Of a DNA stretch of 64,000 nucleotides, positions 7,726 through 18,684 are shown one piece after another; the stretch's first letter is position 1; every line of letters begins with the position of its first letter. The stretch is taken from positions 248,001 through 312,000 of the forward strand of contig JAUIFF010000002.1 of assembly GCA_030429545.1 (NCBI GenBank), read 5' to 3'. Under the pieces are notes generated by a model. That model was given only the letters and a program-made list of their open reading frames with translations, made no database searches and was not told the DNA's origin. A program made the position numbers and the translations under genes. Source of the stretch: Polyangia bacterium (GTDB lineage Bacteria > Myxococcota_A > Polyangia > Nannocystales > Nannocystaceae).

Positions 7726-9633
7726 ATGGTTGGACAGATGCGACGTGGATTAGGTTATCTAACGGTTTCGGCCCTGCTCGTGAGCGTGGGTTGTGTTCCC
7801 AGTGACGGTGGCGATACGGACACCGCCGGTACCGACACCGACACAACCGGGGGCGAGACAACCGCGGGACCCGGTAGTGGCGGCGACCCGAGTGGTGACC
7901 CGAGCGGCGACCCGAGTGGTGACCCGAGCGGCGACCCGAGTGGTGACCCGAGCGGCGATCCGAGTGGTGACCCGAGCGGCGATCCGAGCGGTCCGACCAC
8001 AGGTGACCCCACAGACGAGCCGACAACGGGCGATCCAACGGATGAACCGACAACCGGCGATCCAACCGATGAACCGACGACCGGCGATCCTACGCAAGAC
8101 CCGACCGACGACCCGACCGGAGGTTCAGACTCCGATACAGATACAGGTGGTCAAGATGGCGTGACCATGGAGGTTGTCCCATCGAGTGTGATTATACAAG
8201 AACAGGACAACGCCGGTGAGCTGACTGTGGACTGCCGCGTGCAACAGGACGGCATGCCGTACCCAGGGGTTGTGGAGGCGAGCGTGAGTGTGGAGCCGCA
8301 GGACGGCTACACCGAGGTCGATGGCGTCTATACGTTTGAAGAGTTTGGTACGTGGACGGTGACGTGCACAGCCGACGTCGACGGCGAGATGATCGTCGAT
8401 GAGCTCGAGATCGAGGTTGTCAATGAGTCCCTACGGCCAGCCGCGGCCCTGGTTGGCCCGGCGGTTTCGGCCGTCGAGTCGGGTGTATATGCAGTGATTG
8501 CGGCCCACGATGGCGACGACGCAGATATGGTGGCGGCCATCAACCAGCTCGGAGAGACTCCCGCGATGCTCGACCCCGAGCCGTTTGCCGGGCTCGATGA
8601 TCTGCTGTTGCGGGTGCCCGGAGGATACCCAGATGCGGCTGGCCTCAACGCCCTGGGGATGGAGGCCAAGCCCGACGACGCCAACCTGGGAGGGGTGCTC
8701 GATATGTGCTCGGCGGCGCTGCAGACCATGCAGGTAACCTACGAGGGCCTCGACCCGCAAAATCCCAAGGACGAGGACTTAGACACGCTCGAGGCGGTGA
8801 CCGTGGGCCTGCAAGACTGCCTCGATGCCTATGAAGCACTCGATGTATCTGCACATGCATGGATGGCCAACCACGACAAACTCGCGCAGATGATCCGCGA
8901 CGATGTCGCGCCGGCGAGCCGGGCCGGGGCGAGCTGGGCCCATGCACACATGATGGAGGAGGCCAGTAGCCTGTTTGACCCGATGCCCGATATGGGTTTG
9001 CAGGCCAAACACCAGGGGTTGCCCGACGGTCACAAACCCCGCTTTGGCCTGCTGAGCTTTACCCTCGGCAAGTTCGGCCAGTCTTCGTTGCAGATGAAAC
9101 TCGTCACCAAAATCTACGGCAAGCCCCTGGCCGCGCTCGACAAGATGATCAACCAGCTGATCGTGCTCAACGCGATCGAGTACTTTTTGCCGGTCGATCA
9201 GGATGCGCCGGTGATCGAACACCTGCAGGCCAGCAGCAGTGCCGGCTATGCGCTCGAGGGCTACGACACCTGGGCCTACGGTTCAGGCTTTCACCCGGAG
9301 CCCGACCTCAATCAATTCATCATCATCGGCGATGCCTGGCAGGACAATGTCGATGAGATCCTAGGCGGCTGCGGGATCGAGAACACCGACTCGTTCCCCG
9401 AGAAGATCGACAAGGTCGAGGGCTGTATTCAGAATGTGATCGACACGGTTGAGGGCGCTTTTGTCGAACCGGACCAGGTCATCAACCCCGGATTGTTCGG
9501 CGGTGACGACGTCCACATCGGACCGTTTCCCGAGGCTTGTGAGTCGTTTGTCCCGGTTCCGATCGGCATCATCCCGGTCAACAAGACCAGCGGCCGCGGG
9601 GCCGTTTGGCAGTCGAACTGTTTGGATAACTAA
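7726..9633 (+). CDS. Secreted lipoprotein with Asp-Pro-Ser/Thr repeat linker
   Basis: A protein of about 635 aa. The signal peptide ends in a lipobox (LLVSVGC), so the mature N-terminus is a lipidated Cys. A TDTD/TTGG linker follows, then nine DPSG repeats and several TGDPTDEPT repeats, a composition common on Nannocystales surface lipoproteins. An Ig-like segment (TVDCRVQQDG to TVTCTADVDGE) comes next, then about 400 residues I cannot assign, with Cys pairs near the C-terminus. It probably sits on the cell surface, the repeat acting as a spacer. The ATG at 7726 was preferred to 7675 because it places the signal peptide at the N-terminus; 7738 is also possible. Confidence 0.75.
   Translation: MVGQMRRGLGYLTVSALLVSVGCVPSDGGDTDTAGTDTDTTGGETTAGPGSGGDPSGDPSGDPSGDPSGDPSGDPSGDPSGDPSGDPSGPTTGDPTDEPTTGDPTDEPTTGDPTDEPTTGDPTQDPTDDPTGGSDSDTDTGGQDGVTMEVVPSSVIIQEQDNAGELTVDCRVQQDGMPYPGVVEASVSVEPQDGYTEVDGVYTFEEFGTWTVTCTADVDGEMIVDELEIEVVNESLRPAAALVGPAVSAVESGVYAVIAAHDGDDADMVAAINQLGETPAMLDPEPFAGLDDLLLRVPGGYPDAAGLNALGMEAKPDDANLGGVLDMCSAALQTMQVTYEGLDPQNPKDEDLDTLEAVTVGLQDCLDAYEALDVSAHAWMANHDKLAQMIRDDVAPASRAGASWAHAHMMEEASSLFDPMPDMGLQAKHQGLPDGHKPRFGLLSFTLGKFGQSSLQMKLVTKIYGKPLAALDKMINQLIVLNAIEYFLPVDQDAPVIEHLQASSSAGYALEGYDTWAYGSGFHPEPDLNQFIIIGDAWQDNVDEILGGCGIENTDSFPEKIDKVEGCIQNVIDTVEGAFVEPDQVINPGLFGGDDVHIGPFPEACESFVPVPIGIIPVNKTSGRGAVWQSNCLDN
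7885..8122 (+). repeat. In-frame 12-bp tandem repeats inside the lipoprotein gene
   Basis: Nine 12-bp units encode Asp-Pro-Ser-Gly, alternating between GACCCGAGTGGT and GACCCGAGCGGC. A second block of about 24-27-bp units encodes TGDPTDEPT. Alternating third-position variants suggest that a two-unit block was duplicated. Slippage here would change linker length without a frameshift. Confidence 0.9.
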
Positions 9634-9655
9634 GCCCGGGTGCTAGGATCGCGGC

Positions 9656-10237
9656 ATGGGTGATGCCGCGGTTGCACGTGCGACATATCAAGATGTGATC
9701 GATGCCCCAGAGCACCAGGTGGCGGAGGTTTTGGGTGGTGCCCTTTACACCCACCCAAGGCCGGCAATCCCGCATAGCGAGGCTGCTTCGGTGCTGGGCA
9801 TGGATCTCGGCTGGGCGTTTCACCGCGGGCGGGGGGGTCCAGGTGGATGGATTTTGCTATTCGAGCCCGAGCTTCACCTCGGCGGCGATGTTTTGGTCCC
9901 TGACTTAGCAGGATGGCGCCGCGAACGCCTGCCACACCTGCCGAAGGTCCCGTTCTTAGAAGTTGCCCCGGATTTCGCCTGCGAAGTGCTCTCACAGAGC
10001 ACGGTGCGAGTCGACCGCGAGCTCAAGATGCCGATTTACGCCCGTGAGCGTGTGGCCCATGTGTGGCTAGTCCATCCGATTGAGCGGACGGTCGAGGTCT
10101 ACCGGCTCGATGGCGAGAGCTACCGCTTGGTCGTGACGCGGGGAGGGGACCAGGTCGTGCGGCTCGAGCCGTTTGATGCCATTGAGTTGGAGTTGTCGGC
10201 GATGTGGCCGCAGCCCGAGGGCGACGACGGCTCGTAG
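9656..10237 (+). CDS. Uma2-family (DUF820) PD-(D/E)xK nuclease-like protein
   Basis: A 193-aa protein matching the Uma2 fold. It contains AEVLGGALYTHPRPAIPHS, DVLVPDLAGWR, PDFACEVLSQST, and DRELKMPIYARERVAHVWLVHP. The D...E...K pattern (PDL, EVLS, K of RELK) is the expected nuclease core. The family is abundant in cyanobacteria and Myxococcota and is often linked with mobile elements, but its biological role is unsettled. Start ATG 9656 lies just after the lipoprotein stop. No partner gene is evident. Confidence 0.85.
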   Translation: MGDAAVARATYQDVIDAPEHQVAEVLGGALYTHPRPAIPHSEAASVLGMDLGWAFHRGRGGPGGWILLFEPELHLGGDVLVPDLAGWRRERLPHLPKVPFLEVAPDFACEVLSQSTVRVDRELKMPIYARERVAHVWLVHPIERTVEVYRLDGESYRLVVTRGGDQVVRLEPFDAIELELSAMWPQPEGDDGS

Positions 10238-10416
10238 CAGGGTGTGTCTGCGAACTCGGCTTCACCGGTAGCATTGTGGGAGACAAGCGGAATAACGGGC
10301 TTGAGAAGGCATCTGCTCGCCCGGACTCGCGCCGATTGGTCGCACCTGCGGACCTGCCTTGTATTGCCTCCTAGCGGTCCCACCGCAGAAGATGTGGAGT
10401 ACACTTCGCTGCCACC

Positions 10417-11265
10417 GTGTCTGGGGTCAAAGAACATCACAAGCCGCATCCGCATCCTCGCGTCCGCGTGGGGCAGCGCCTCGGCAAATACAAAATCCGC
10501 CGTCGGCTCGCCCGTGGCGGGTTTGGTGACGTTTACGAGGCCTACGACACGATCGAAGGCATCACCGTTGCTGTCAAAATTCCGCTCGGTGTCAGCGAGC
10601 AGACACTCGCGGATTTTCGTCGCGAAATTCAAATCACCGCGCGACTCAACCACCCCAACATCCTGCCGCTAAAAAACGCGGACATCTATGAGGGTGTGTT
10701 GGTGGTCTCCTACCCGCTCGGCGAGCGCACGCTCGATGAGCGACTGACCCGGCGAATCTCGTTGACGCATATCCTCGACTACACCGAGCAGATGCTGGCC
10801 GGACTTGCACATGCACATGAAAACAGCATCGTCCACTGCGATGTCAAACCCGACAACCTGATTTTGTTTGCCGACGGCACGCTACGCCTCGGGGATTTTG
10901 GGATCGCCAAGTTCGGTCTGCGCACCATTCAAGGGTCGAACTCGGGGACCCTGGGATACATCGCACCCGAGCAGGCGATGGGTCGCCCGTCGCCGCGTTC
11001 GGATGTGTTTTCGGCGGGCCTTGTGCTTGTGCGGATGTTGACCGGTACCGTCCCAGATTGGCCGTTTGACTGGCCTCCGCCGGGTTACGACCGGCTGCGG
11101 CGGCAGTCGCCTTCGTTGGTTGCGTTTGTTCGCCGGGCGCTCAACGTCGACGCCCGCGAGCGTTTTGAAGATGCCAGCGACATGCTCGAGGCGTTTGTCC
11201 GCGTCAAACCAGTTGCCCTGCGCTATGCCAACGGCCGTGGTCGGCGGGCGACCGCCCGGCGTTAG
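10417..11265 (+). CDS. Hanks-type Ser/Thr protein kinase, catalytic domain only
   Basis: A 282-aa kinase. The glycine loop is LARGGFGDVYEAYD, the ATP-binding Lys is in VAVKIP, the catalytic loop is VHCDVKPDN, the metal-binding motif is DFGIAKF and the APE-type motif is IAPEQAMG. The usual HRD is HCD, so the kinase is of the non-RD class and may not need activation-loop phosphorylation. There is no membrane helix or sensor domain, and the short tail is Arg-rich, so it is probably cytoplasmic. The GTG start at 10417 leaves a 179-bp upstream gap. No obvious substrate is adjacent. Confidence 0.9.
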   Translation: MSGVKEHHKPHPHPRVRVGQRLGKYKIRRRLARGGFGDVYEAYDTIEGITVAVKIPLGVSEQTLADFRREIQITARLNHPNILPLKNADIYEGVLVVSYPLGERTLDERLTRRISLTHILDYTEQMLAGLAHAHENSIVHCDVKPDNLILFADGTLRLGDFGIAKFGLRTIQGSNSGTLGYIAPEQAMGRPSPRSDVFSAGLVLVRMLTGTVPDWPFDWPPPGYDRLRRQSPSLVAFVRRALNVDARERFEDASDMLEAFVRVKPVALRYANGRGRRATARR

Positions 11266-11325
11266 TCGTTTGTATCAGCAAGCTTTTCGACGAGAGCTCC
11301 ATTGCGGTCGACGTGGCGACCCCAG

Positions 11326-11943
11326 CTAGCAACCGGCGAGATAGGCCTTGTCGGCCATCGGGCGTTGCCAAAAATCCTGTAGTGCCCGGCGCAGGCGTTC
11401 GAGTGCACGGAGGCGGACAAGCGCGGTGAGTTTTTCGGCAAATTGGCGGGCGAGTTGATTGGCTGCCAAGTAACGTTTCCGAAGATCCGGCGAGAGGCCC
11501 TCGGCCAGGGAAAATTGCTGATACAAACGAATGGAGAGGGCCCGAACATCGGACTCGGTCAGCGGCCAGCGATGCAGGACGCACATGGCAAATTTGTCGA
11601 CCTCCGCCTGGGTTTCGAGCTCCAGTCCGGAAATCGGCCGGTTACGTCGCGCAGCTTCGCAGATATAGAGGAGGTGGCTGAGACCTTCGAGCGCGGGTAG
11701 GCCATCGGCTAGGGCGGCGTCGTCGAGCAGCTGCGCACTGGGGATTTGTTGCAGGCGGCAAAGCAACCCGTGGTCGAGGGCAAGGGCGAGCTCGAGCTGA
11801 CCCCCGACTTCGCGGGCGATAACCTGCTCGGGACCATGCCGCGCACGGGCCTCAAACGGCACGACAAACGCGGTAGGGTCGATACCCGAGTCCGTGCCGT
11901 AGAGGGCCTCGAGTCCGCCAAACAGTGCTCGAAGTGCGTGCAT
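11326..11943 (-). CDS. Conserved-looking hypothetical protein, operon with the next gene
   Basis: A protein of about 205 aa of unknown function. It is mostly helical and leucine/alanine-rich, with MHALRALFGGLEALYG at the start and Arg-rich amphipathic helices at the end. No signal peptide or membrane segment is seen. The ATG at 11943 was chosen because the longer reading overlaps the upstream gene; it leaves a 16-bp gap to the upstream stop, so the two genes are probably co-transcribed. Codon use matches the surroundings. Confidence 0.6.
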   Translation of the reverse strand: MHALRALFGGLEALYGTDSGIDPTAFVVPFEARARHGPEQVIAREVGGQLELALALDHGLLCRLQQIPSAQLLDDAALADGLPALEGLSHLLYICEAARRNRPISGLELETQAEVDKFAMCVLHRWPLTESDVRALSIRLYQQFSLAEGLSPDLRKRYLAANQLARQFAEKLTALVRLRALERLRRALQDFWQRPMADKAYLAGC

Positions 11944-11959
11944 CGGCGCGTGCCCGTGG

Positions 11960-12526
11960 CTATTGCAAGATGTCCGAACGGTCAGGATCGAGGAGGACCC
12001 CGGAGTCGGCGAGGCGCTGGGCATCGGCGCTGTGACCAAAGCGGCGCCAGCGTTCGTAGAGCTCGAGCAGATTGTGCGACGGTTCGTTGTCGATGGTTTC
12101 GCTGATCACTTCGCCGATCGCTTCAAACTGTTCGGCGAGCTCGTCGAACACGGCGAGGCCGCGGTTGCCCTGGGAGATCTGCCCGTAGGCGGAGCTGCCG
12201 ATCGAACGGACGTAGCGCAGGTTGACGGGAGTCCGGTCGATGCTCCGAGGCACCACACCCGTAATAAAGAGCGCGCGGTCACCGACTTGTCGGAGGGCCA
12301 GTGAGCGACTCGTCCCGGAGTGTGAACAGGCCGATAAGTACTCCGTAGCAAGCGCCTCGCTTTTGCGACCAGCCACACCCGTTCGCGTTGCGTAGCAGCT
12401 GAGCAGGTGGACGAGATAGGCCTCCACATCATCTGAAAGGTGAGTGCCGCCCCGGTCCTGAACAACGCCGATAGCTTCATAGAAGTAGGCGGCGAGGGAT
12501 TGAGTCGGTGCAAGTGATGGCTTCAT
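11960..12526 (-). CDS. Hypothetical protein upstream of an unknown partner
   Basis: A protein of about 188 aa, not recognised. It starts MKPSLAPTQSLAAYFYEA and contains FDELAEQFEAIGEVISETI and NLLELYERWRRFGHSADAQ, which look helical. A GGAGG sits eight bases before the ATG at 12526, which decides this start. It shares an operon with the 11326-11943 gene. Two unknown soluble proteins side by side suggests a two-component complex, but this is inference. Confidence 0.6.
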   Translation of the reverse strand: MKPSLAPTQSLAAYFYEAIGVVQDRGGTHLSDDVEAYLVHLLSCYATRTGVAGRKSEALATEYLSACSHSGTSRSLALRQVGDRALFITGVVPRSIDRTPVNLRYVRSIGSSAYGQISQGNRGLAVFDELAEQFEAIGEVISETIDNEPSHNLLELYERWRRFGHSADAQRLADSGVLLDPDRSDILQ

Positions 12527-12662
12527 CGATCTGGCCTCCAAGTCAGGTTGTTGCAGTGGTCCGGACCAAAGTTGAGAGCAGGGTCACGAACAACGTCAAT
12601 TATGTGAGGAAACCGAGGGGCGAGCCAACACCAACTTCGGCAAAAAAAATCTTGTCCTGGGG

Positions 12663-12690
12663 TTGACGCTCAAACCGGGCAACTTAGACT
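12663..12690 (+). promoter_or_regulatory. Sigma70-like promoter of groES-groEL
   Basis: TTGACG at 12663-12668 and TAGACT at 12685-12690 are separated by 16 bp and lie ~135 bp upstream of groES. The predicted transcription start falls at the edge of the CIRCE-like repeat that begins at 12699. Confidence 0.55.
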
Positions 12691-12698
12691 CCCGCGCG

Positions 12699-12725
12699 TT
12701 GGCAGTCCCAGGTGGGGATTGCCAG
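12699..12725. promoter_or_regulatory. CIRCE-like operator of groES-groEL
   Basis: TTGGCAGTC-N9-GATTGCCAG has nine-base arms and a nine-base spacer, the exact geometry of CIRCE (TTAGCACTC-N9-GAGTGCTAA), and differs from it at two positions in the left arm and three in the right. The site overlaps the expected transcript start of groESL. Repression by HrcA is therefore likely, relieved by heat or chaperonin titration. Confidence 0.7.
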
Positions 12726-12822
12726 CGAAATCAGAAACGTTTTCAAAAAGTTACGTGGGTGACTCCCACGGTTCCAAGAATTCCCGCCAAGCCGGAGCAA
12801 CCCCCGGCACAGGAGAGTCGAG

Positions 12823-14794
<1,972 letters not shown>

Positions 14795-14816
14795 GCCCGC
14801 CTGCCATTCGCGCAAA

Positions 14817-14850
14817 CAAAAAGCCCGGGTCTTTGGACTCGGGCTTTTTT
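14817..14850 (+). terminator. Rho-independent terminator of groESL
   Basis: An 11-bp stem (AAGCCCGGGTC with GACTCGGGCTT, one G-U pair) has a short T-rich loop and is followed by a run of T residues, 23 bp after the groEL stop. Confidence 0.9.
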
Positions 14851-14857
14851 CGTTAAG

Positions 14858-15735
14858 TGAAATGGGTCGTGGGGTATGAGAGGCGGATCGATCTTCGATG
14901 GAGCACCACGGGTCCTGCCGCGGGGCCCCACGTCGAGCCTGCGCTCCGCACGGTAATGATTTGCATGAATATGCAAGTAGGTAGAAGGAAGCTGCGTAGG
15001 TGACAGTCGTTGTTGTCGGTGCGGTGCTCGGTCGACGTGTGGACCCCCGCGTCACCCGTTCGTCGAGTTCGGAGGGTAGGTTTTGTCCTTGGCTCTGGGG
15101 CAATGGGCATGTTGGCCTGCTAACCCGGCAAGGAAGAAGCCCGAACTCGGGCTTTTTCGTGGAGCGTGGGCTGTAGGTGAAGTGGGTCGTGGAGTATGAG
15201 AGACGGAGCGAGCTTCGATGGAGCACCACGGGTCCTGCCGCGGGACCCCACGTCGAGCCTGCGCTCCGCACGGTACGAACTTTCATGAATATGCAAGTAG
15301 GTAGAAGGAAGCTGCGTAGGTGACAGTCGTTGTTGTCGGTGCGGTGCTCGGTCGACGTGTGGACCCCCCGCGTCACCCGTTCGTCGAGTTCGGAGGGTAG
15401 GTTTTGTCCTTGGCTCTGGGCAGTGGGCATGTATGCCCGCTTGTTGAGTTCGGAGCGTGTGTGTTTGCGTTGGCTGTGAGTGAAGTGGGCAGTGGGGTAT
15501 GAGAGGCGTCTCGATCTTCGATGGAGCACCACGGGTCCTGCCGCGGGACCCCACGCCGAGCCTGCGCTCCGCACAGTATGGATTTGCATGAATATGCAAG
15601 TAGGTAGGAGGAGGCTGGGTAGGTGACGGTCGTTGTCGTCGGTGCGGTACTCGGTCGACGTGTGGACCCCCCGCGTCACCCGCTCGTCGAGTTCGGAGGT
15701 AGGTTTTGTCCTTGGCTCTGGGGCAGTGGATGTTT
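14858..15735. repeat. Three tandem ~300-bp structured repeats downstream of groEL
   Basis: Three diverged copies begin near 14858, 15177 and 15478. Each has the same order: GGGTCGTGG-like start, ATGGAGCACCACGGGTCC, a hairpin of GGGTCC and GGACCC arms, GAGC-CTGC-GCTC, then an imperfect palindrome around TGCATGAATATGCAAG (5' arm altered in copy 2), then TGTCGGTGCGGT and a GTTCGGAGGGTAGG box. In copy 1 GGACCC has become GGGCCC, which still pairs by G-U, so the hairpin seems conserved. More decayed GTTCGGAGG-like boxes continue to about 15890. No credible gene is encoded; the intergenic stretch is 1.2 kb. Confidence 0.85.
15137..15157 (+). terminator. Second terminator-like hairpin inside the repeat region
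   Basis: AAGCCCGA and TCGGGCTT arms followed by TTT closely resemble the groEL terminator stem. It lies between repeat copies 1 and 2, which suggests that the terminator was duplicated along with the repeat. Confidence 0.7.
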
Positions 15736-16024
15736 CCAACGGTATAAATCTGTGTCACCCGTGGAGTGCGGAGGGGCGGTTTATCCTGGGCTCTGTGTGT
15801 TGTTGTGGTCGCAGCGGTGTGGACCATTCGTTACCCGCTCGTTGAGCAGGGAGGGTAGGTTTCGTCCTGCGCTCTGGTGTTCGAGGTTGCAGCGTCTCCA
15901 GCTTGTTGAGTTTGGGCGGAGGCTAGGTCTTGAACATGTCCTATCAAGCATGTTTTTTGAAGCTGGCGTGAGAAAGTGGCGGGACAACGCATAGGGAGGG
16001 ATGTCCAACTTCGAGAGGCCAAGA

Positions 16025-17131
16025 ATGACCAGTAAAGTTGCTAGAAACTCCCCATTCCTCGTCCCCGCGTTGCTTGCAAGCACGTTGTTATCGACGGGTT
16101 ATGATTACGAGATCCGAAGCGTTGGTTACCCGATCGCTACAGCGATTGCCAACGACGGGAGGATCGGGGTCATCGACGGTTACACCGGACATGTACTCGC
16201 GGGTTCGGTGAGTCAATGGAGTTTGGCTTACGCAGGCATAGCCGAGATCGGGCCGGGAGGTTTTGCTGCCGCAGGTTCCTACTACGTGACCGCGAGTGGC
16301 ACGTCGTCGACCCTTGCCAACGGGGAGTGGCACGCGGTGAGCGACGGTGGTCTCGCTGTCGGTAAGGTCGGAACGCAAGCGGCCGAATGGACGGGTTCTG
16401 GGTCGTCAGTCCCGTTGCCGACGCCAGCGGGGTGGTCCAACACTGTGGCGTGGGGAATTAGTCCAGCCGGCCGATATGTCGTCGGCCATGGCCAAGATCC
16501 TGCTTCGGTGAGCCGCGCCGTGCTATGGGATCGGCAGCAAGGTACGTTCGTCCAGCTCGATGACGATGTTCAACTGATAGGTGGCGGCAACGCTTCGCTA
16601 TGGGCCATGGCCAGTGATGTCAACGATGCCGGCGAAGTCGCGGGGAGAATCGGCTACCCAGGTTTCGCTGTCCGCTGGACGAAAACACCACAAGGATGGA
16701 TCGCGCAGCACCTCGGTCCGAACCTCGCGGAATCCTGCATTCCAAGCGCCATCAATCGCGGCGGGACAATTGTCGGGAGATGTAAAGAGAAGGCTTTTAT
16801 CTGGCGGCCTGGGGAGCAAAAACTGACGTTACTTCAGTCGTTGGTCGAGCCGAACGAGTGGCAAAATCCGATGTCCCCAAGGTCAATCAATGACCTCGGA
16901 CAAATTGTTGGAAAGGGACGCAATGCCCAAGGTCAGTGGGAAGGGTTTGTCATCACCCCCAAATCGGCCTGTATTCGCCCCTGCACGTTTAGTGATGGCG
17001 TGACCCTCCGGGTGCCGCTTGACCAATGCAACCCGCTCGGCGGAACCTTGCCCGTCGGGACGCACGAGTGCATCGTGAACTCACAGGCGAAGGCCTCGTC
17101 AATCAAAGTGAAGCCCCTGGGACCTGATTGA
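16025..17131 (+). CDS. Secreted HAF-like repeat protein (beta-propeller candidate)
   Basis: A protein of about 368 aa with a hydrophobic N-terminal segment (FLVPALLASTLLS), so it is probably exported. The body contains recurring motifs of the HAF type, such as ATAIANDGRIGVIDG, WGISPAGRYVVGHG, SDVNDAGEVAGR, INRGGTIVGR and SINDLGQIVG. Proteins with such repeats are usually extracellular and may fold as propellers. A C-terminal segment has four Cys (CIRPCTF, DQCNPLGG, HECIV), possibly disulfide-bonded. GAGAGG ahead of ATG 16025 decides the start over ATG 16001. Codon use is less GC3-biased than groEL. The specific role is unknown. Confidence 0.65.
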   Translation: MTSKVARNSPFLVPALLASTLLSTGYDYEIRSVGYPIATAIANDGRIGVIDGYTGHVLAGSVSQWSLAYAGIAEIGPGGFAAAGSYYVTASGTSSTLANGEWHAVSDGGLAVGKVGTQAAEWTGSGSSVPLPTPAGWSNTVAWGISPAGRYVVGHGQDPASVSRAVLWDRQQGTFVQLDDDVQLIGGGNASLWAMASDVNDAGEVAGRIGYPGFAVRWTKTPQGWIAQHLGPNLAESCIPSAINRGGTIVGRCKEKAFIWRPGEQKLTLLQSLVEPNEWQNPMSPRSINDLGQIVGKGRNAQGQWEGFVITPKSACIRPCTFSDGVTLRVPLDQCNPLGGTLPVGTHECIVNSQAKASSIKVKPLGPD

Positions 17132-17180
17132 GCGGTGGGGTCTCGCGAAACGGGCTCGAGCTCCCGGTTGAGCCGCGAGC

Positions 17181-18590
17181 CTACGGCACCGGCGAGCGCC
17201 CGGTAGCGACCTGCAAGTTCGCCTTGGCTTTTTGGTAGTTCGCCCGGGCATCGATTTCTTGCGTCGCCGCCTTGGCGGCTGCCAACTCCCGAATATTGAC
17301 GTTGATCAGGTTGCTGTAGCCGTTGGCGAGTCGTTCCCGCTCGGCGGCCGCGAGTTCATCGGCGGCGGCGACCTGTTGCTGTGCCAGGGAGACCCGACGG
17401 TTGGCGGCATCGACATTGACATGGGCCTCGCGGATTTCGGCGGCGACCTTATCGCGAAGCCCACGCAGTTTGGCATCGACCGCGGCGAGTTCTGCCTTGG
17501 CCGCCTGGTACTCACCACGGGCCTGACGCAGGGGGAGGGGCATGGCAAACACCACGCCTGCTCCGAGCTCGGCGGGTCGCAACTCAGCTGGCCCATCGCC
17601 CATGTCTTTTGAGACAAAGGCTTGGACATTGACCTCGGGGGCCCGGCGGTTGCGGGCGAGTCGGAGTTTGACGGCCTTGGCCTCGCGCTCGGCCCGGAGT
17701 GCGAGGACATCGGGGCGGTTGGCGAGGGCCCGCTCGACCTCGGCATCGATCGCGGCATCGATCAGCTGGTTGGGCGGAAACTTTTTGGGCACGCGCTGTT
17801 CGTCGACGAGCAGGGGACGGTTGTCGTTGTCACGCAGATACAGCGACAGCTTGATGGTCGCGTTGCGCAACTTCTGTTCGGCTTCGACGAGCTTGTCCTG
17901 GCGTTCGAGGACCAGCCGTTGATTGTCGATCAGCTTGATGCGTTCGATCGAACCCGCCTCGACCTGGGCCGCGAGGCCCTCCTGCCGGCGCTGGGCAATT
18001 TCGAGGAGGTCGCGGGCGACGATTGTCTGTTGACCGGCGGCGACCCATGACCAATAGGCCTCGGCGGCCTGACCTTCGAGCTCTAGCTGGGCGGCATCTT
18101 TTTGGTTGCGCGCACCACCTCCGCGGACCCTGGCTTCGGCGATTGCGGCCCGGCGCTTGTCGATCGGACCGTCGCGCCACAGGGGGATCTCGAGGCCGGC
18201 TCGAACTTCGCCGCCGGAGAGGGTTTGCAGGTCGCCTTTGTAGATCGGGTAGCTGCCCCAGCCCATGCGGTAGCCGGCAAACAGCGAAAGTCCCCAAACC
18301 GGTGTGGCCTGGCGGACCAGGGCATCGACCTGTCCTTGAGGATAGTAGCCGACCGGTGTCCACTTGCCTCGGATAGTCAGTAGCGGGTCAAACCCACCCC
18401 GGGCTGCGCGGATATTTGCATCTGCACGTTCAACCTCGCGGGTCGCAGCTTCGAGCGTGGGGTGGGTTTGCTCGACCGCGTCTAGGACCTCGGGGAGGTA
18501 CAACGGGTCGTTGGCCTGGGCAGGTGAGGCTTGTAGGCAGACGAGCGCGGTCGCGATGCTGGCGAGTTGGGTGAGCAGTCGGGTGTTCAT
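17181..18590 (-). CDS. TolC-family outer-membrane efflux/export protein
   Basis: A 469-aa protein with a signal peptide (LASIATALVCLQASPAQA). Two long helical halves are rich in Ala, Glu, Arg and Gln, as in TolC proteins: PEVLDAVEQTHPTLEAA near the N-terminus, GLEIPLWRDG and VVFAMPLPLRQARGEYQAAKA at the repeat boundaries. TolC trimers form the outer-membrane channel of type I exporters. It is the last gene of an operon with HlyD-type and ABC genes, 94 bp from the former. GGAGG precedes the ATG. The substrate is unknown; no RTX-type protein is adjacent. Confidence 0.85.
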   Translation of the reverse strand: MNTRLLTQLASIATALVCLQASPAQANDPLYLPEVLDAVEQTHPTLEAATREVERADANIRAARGGFDPLLTIRGKWTPVGYYPQGQVDALVRQATPVWGLSLFAGYRMGWGSYPIYKGDLQTLSGGEVRAGLEIPLWRDGPIDKRRAAIAEARVRGGGARNQKDAAQLELEGQAAEAYWSWVAAGQQTIVARDLLEIAQRRQEGLAAQVEAGSIERIKLIDNQRLVLERQDKLVEAEQKLRNATIKLSLYLRDNDNRPLLVDEQRVPKKFPPNQLIDAAIDAEVERALANRPDVLALRAEREAKAVKLRLARNRRAPEVNVQAFVSKDMGDGPAELRPAELGAGVVFAMPLPLRQARGEYQAAKAELAAVDAKLRGLRDKVAAEIREAHVNVDAANRRVSLAQQQVAAADELAAAERERLANGYSNLINVNIRELAAAKAATQEIDARANYQKAKANLQVATGRSPVP

Positions 18591-18684
18591 CGCAAACCTC
18601 CGAGCGCGAAGGTACTGTCAAAACAGCCTGGAGGCGACACGCAGTTGAGCTGGTCACTGCTCGATGGCCGACCAGCCAGGCGGA

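Noticed and set aside
7885..8122. CRISPR-like or intergenic satellite repeat
   Set aside because: The 12-bp repeats are in frame inside the lipoprotein gene and encode a Asp-Pro-Ser-Gly linker.
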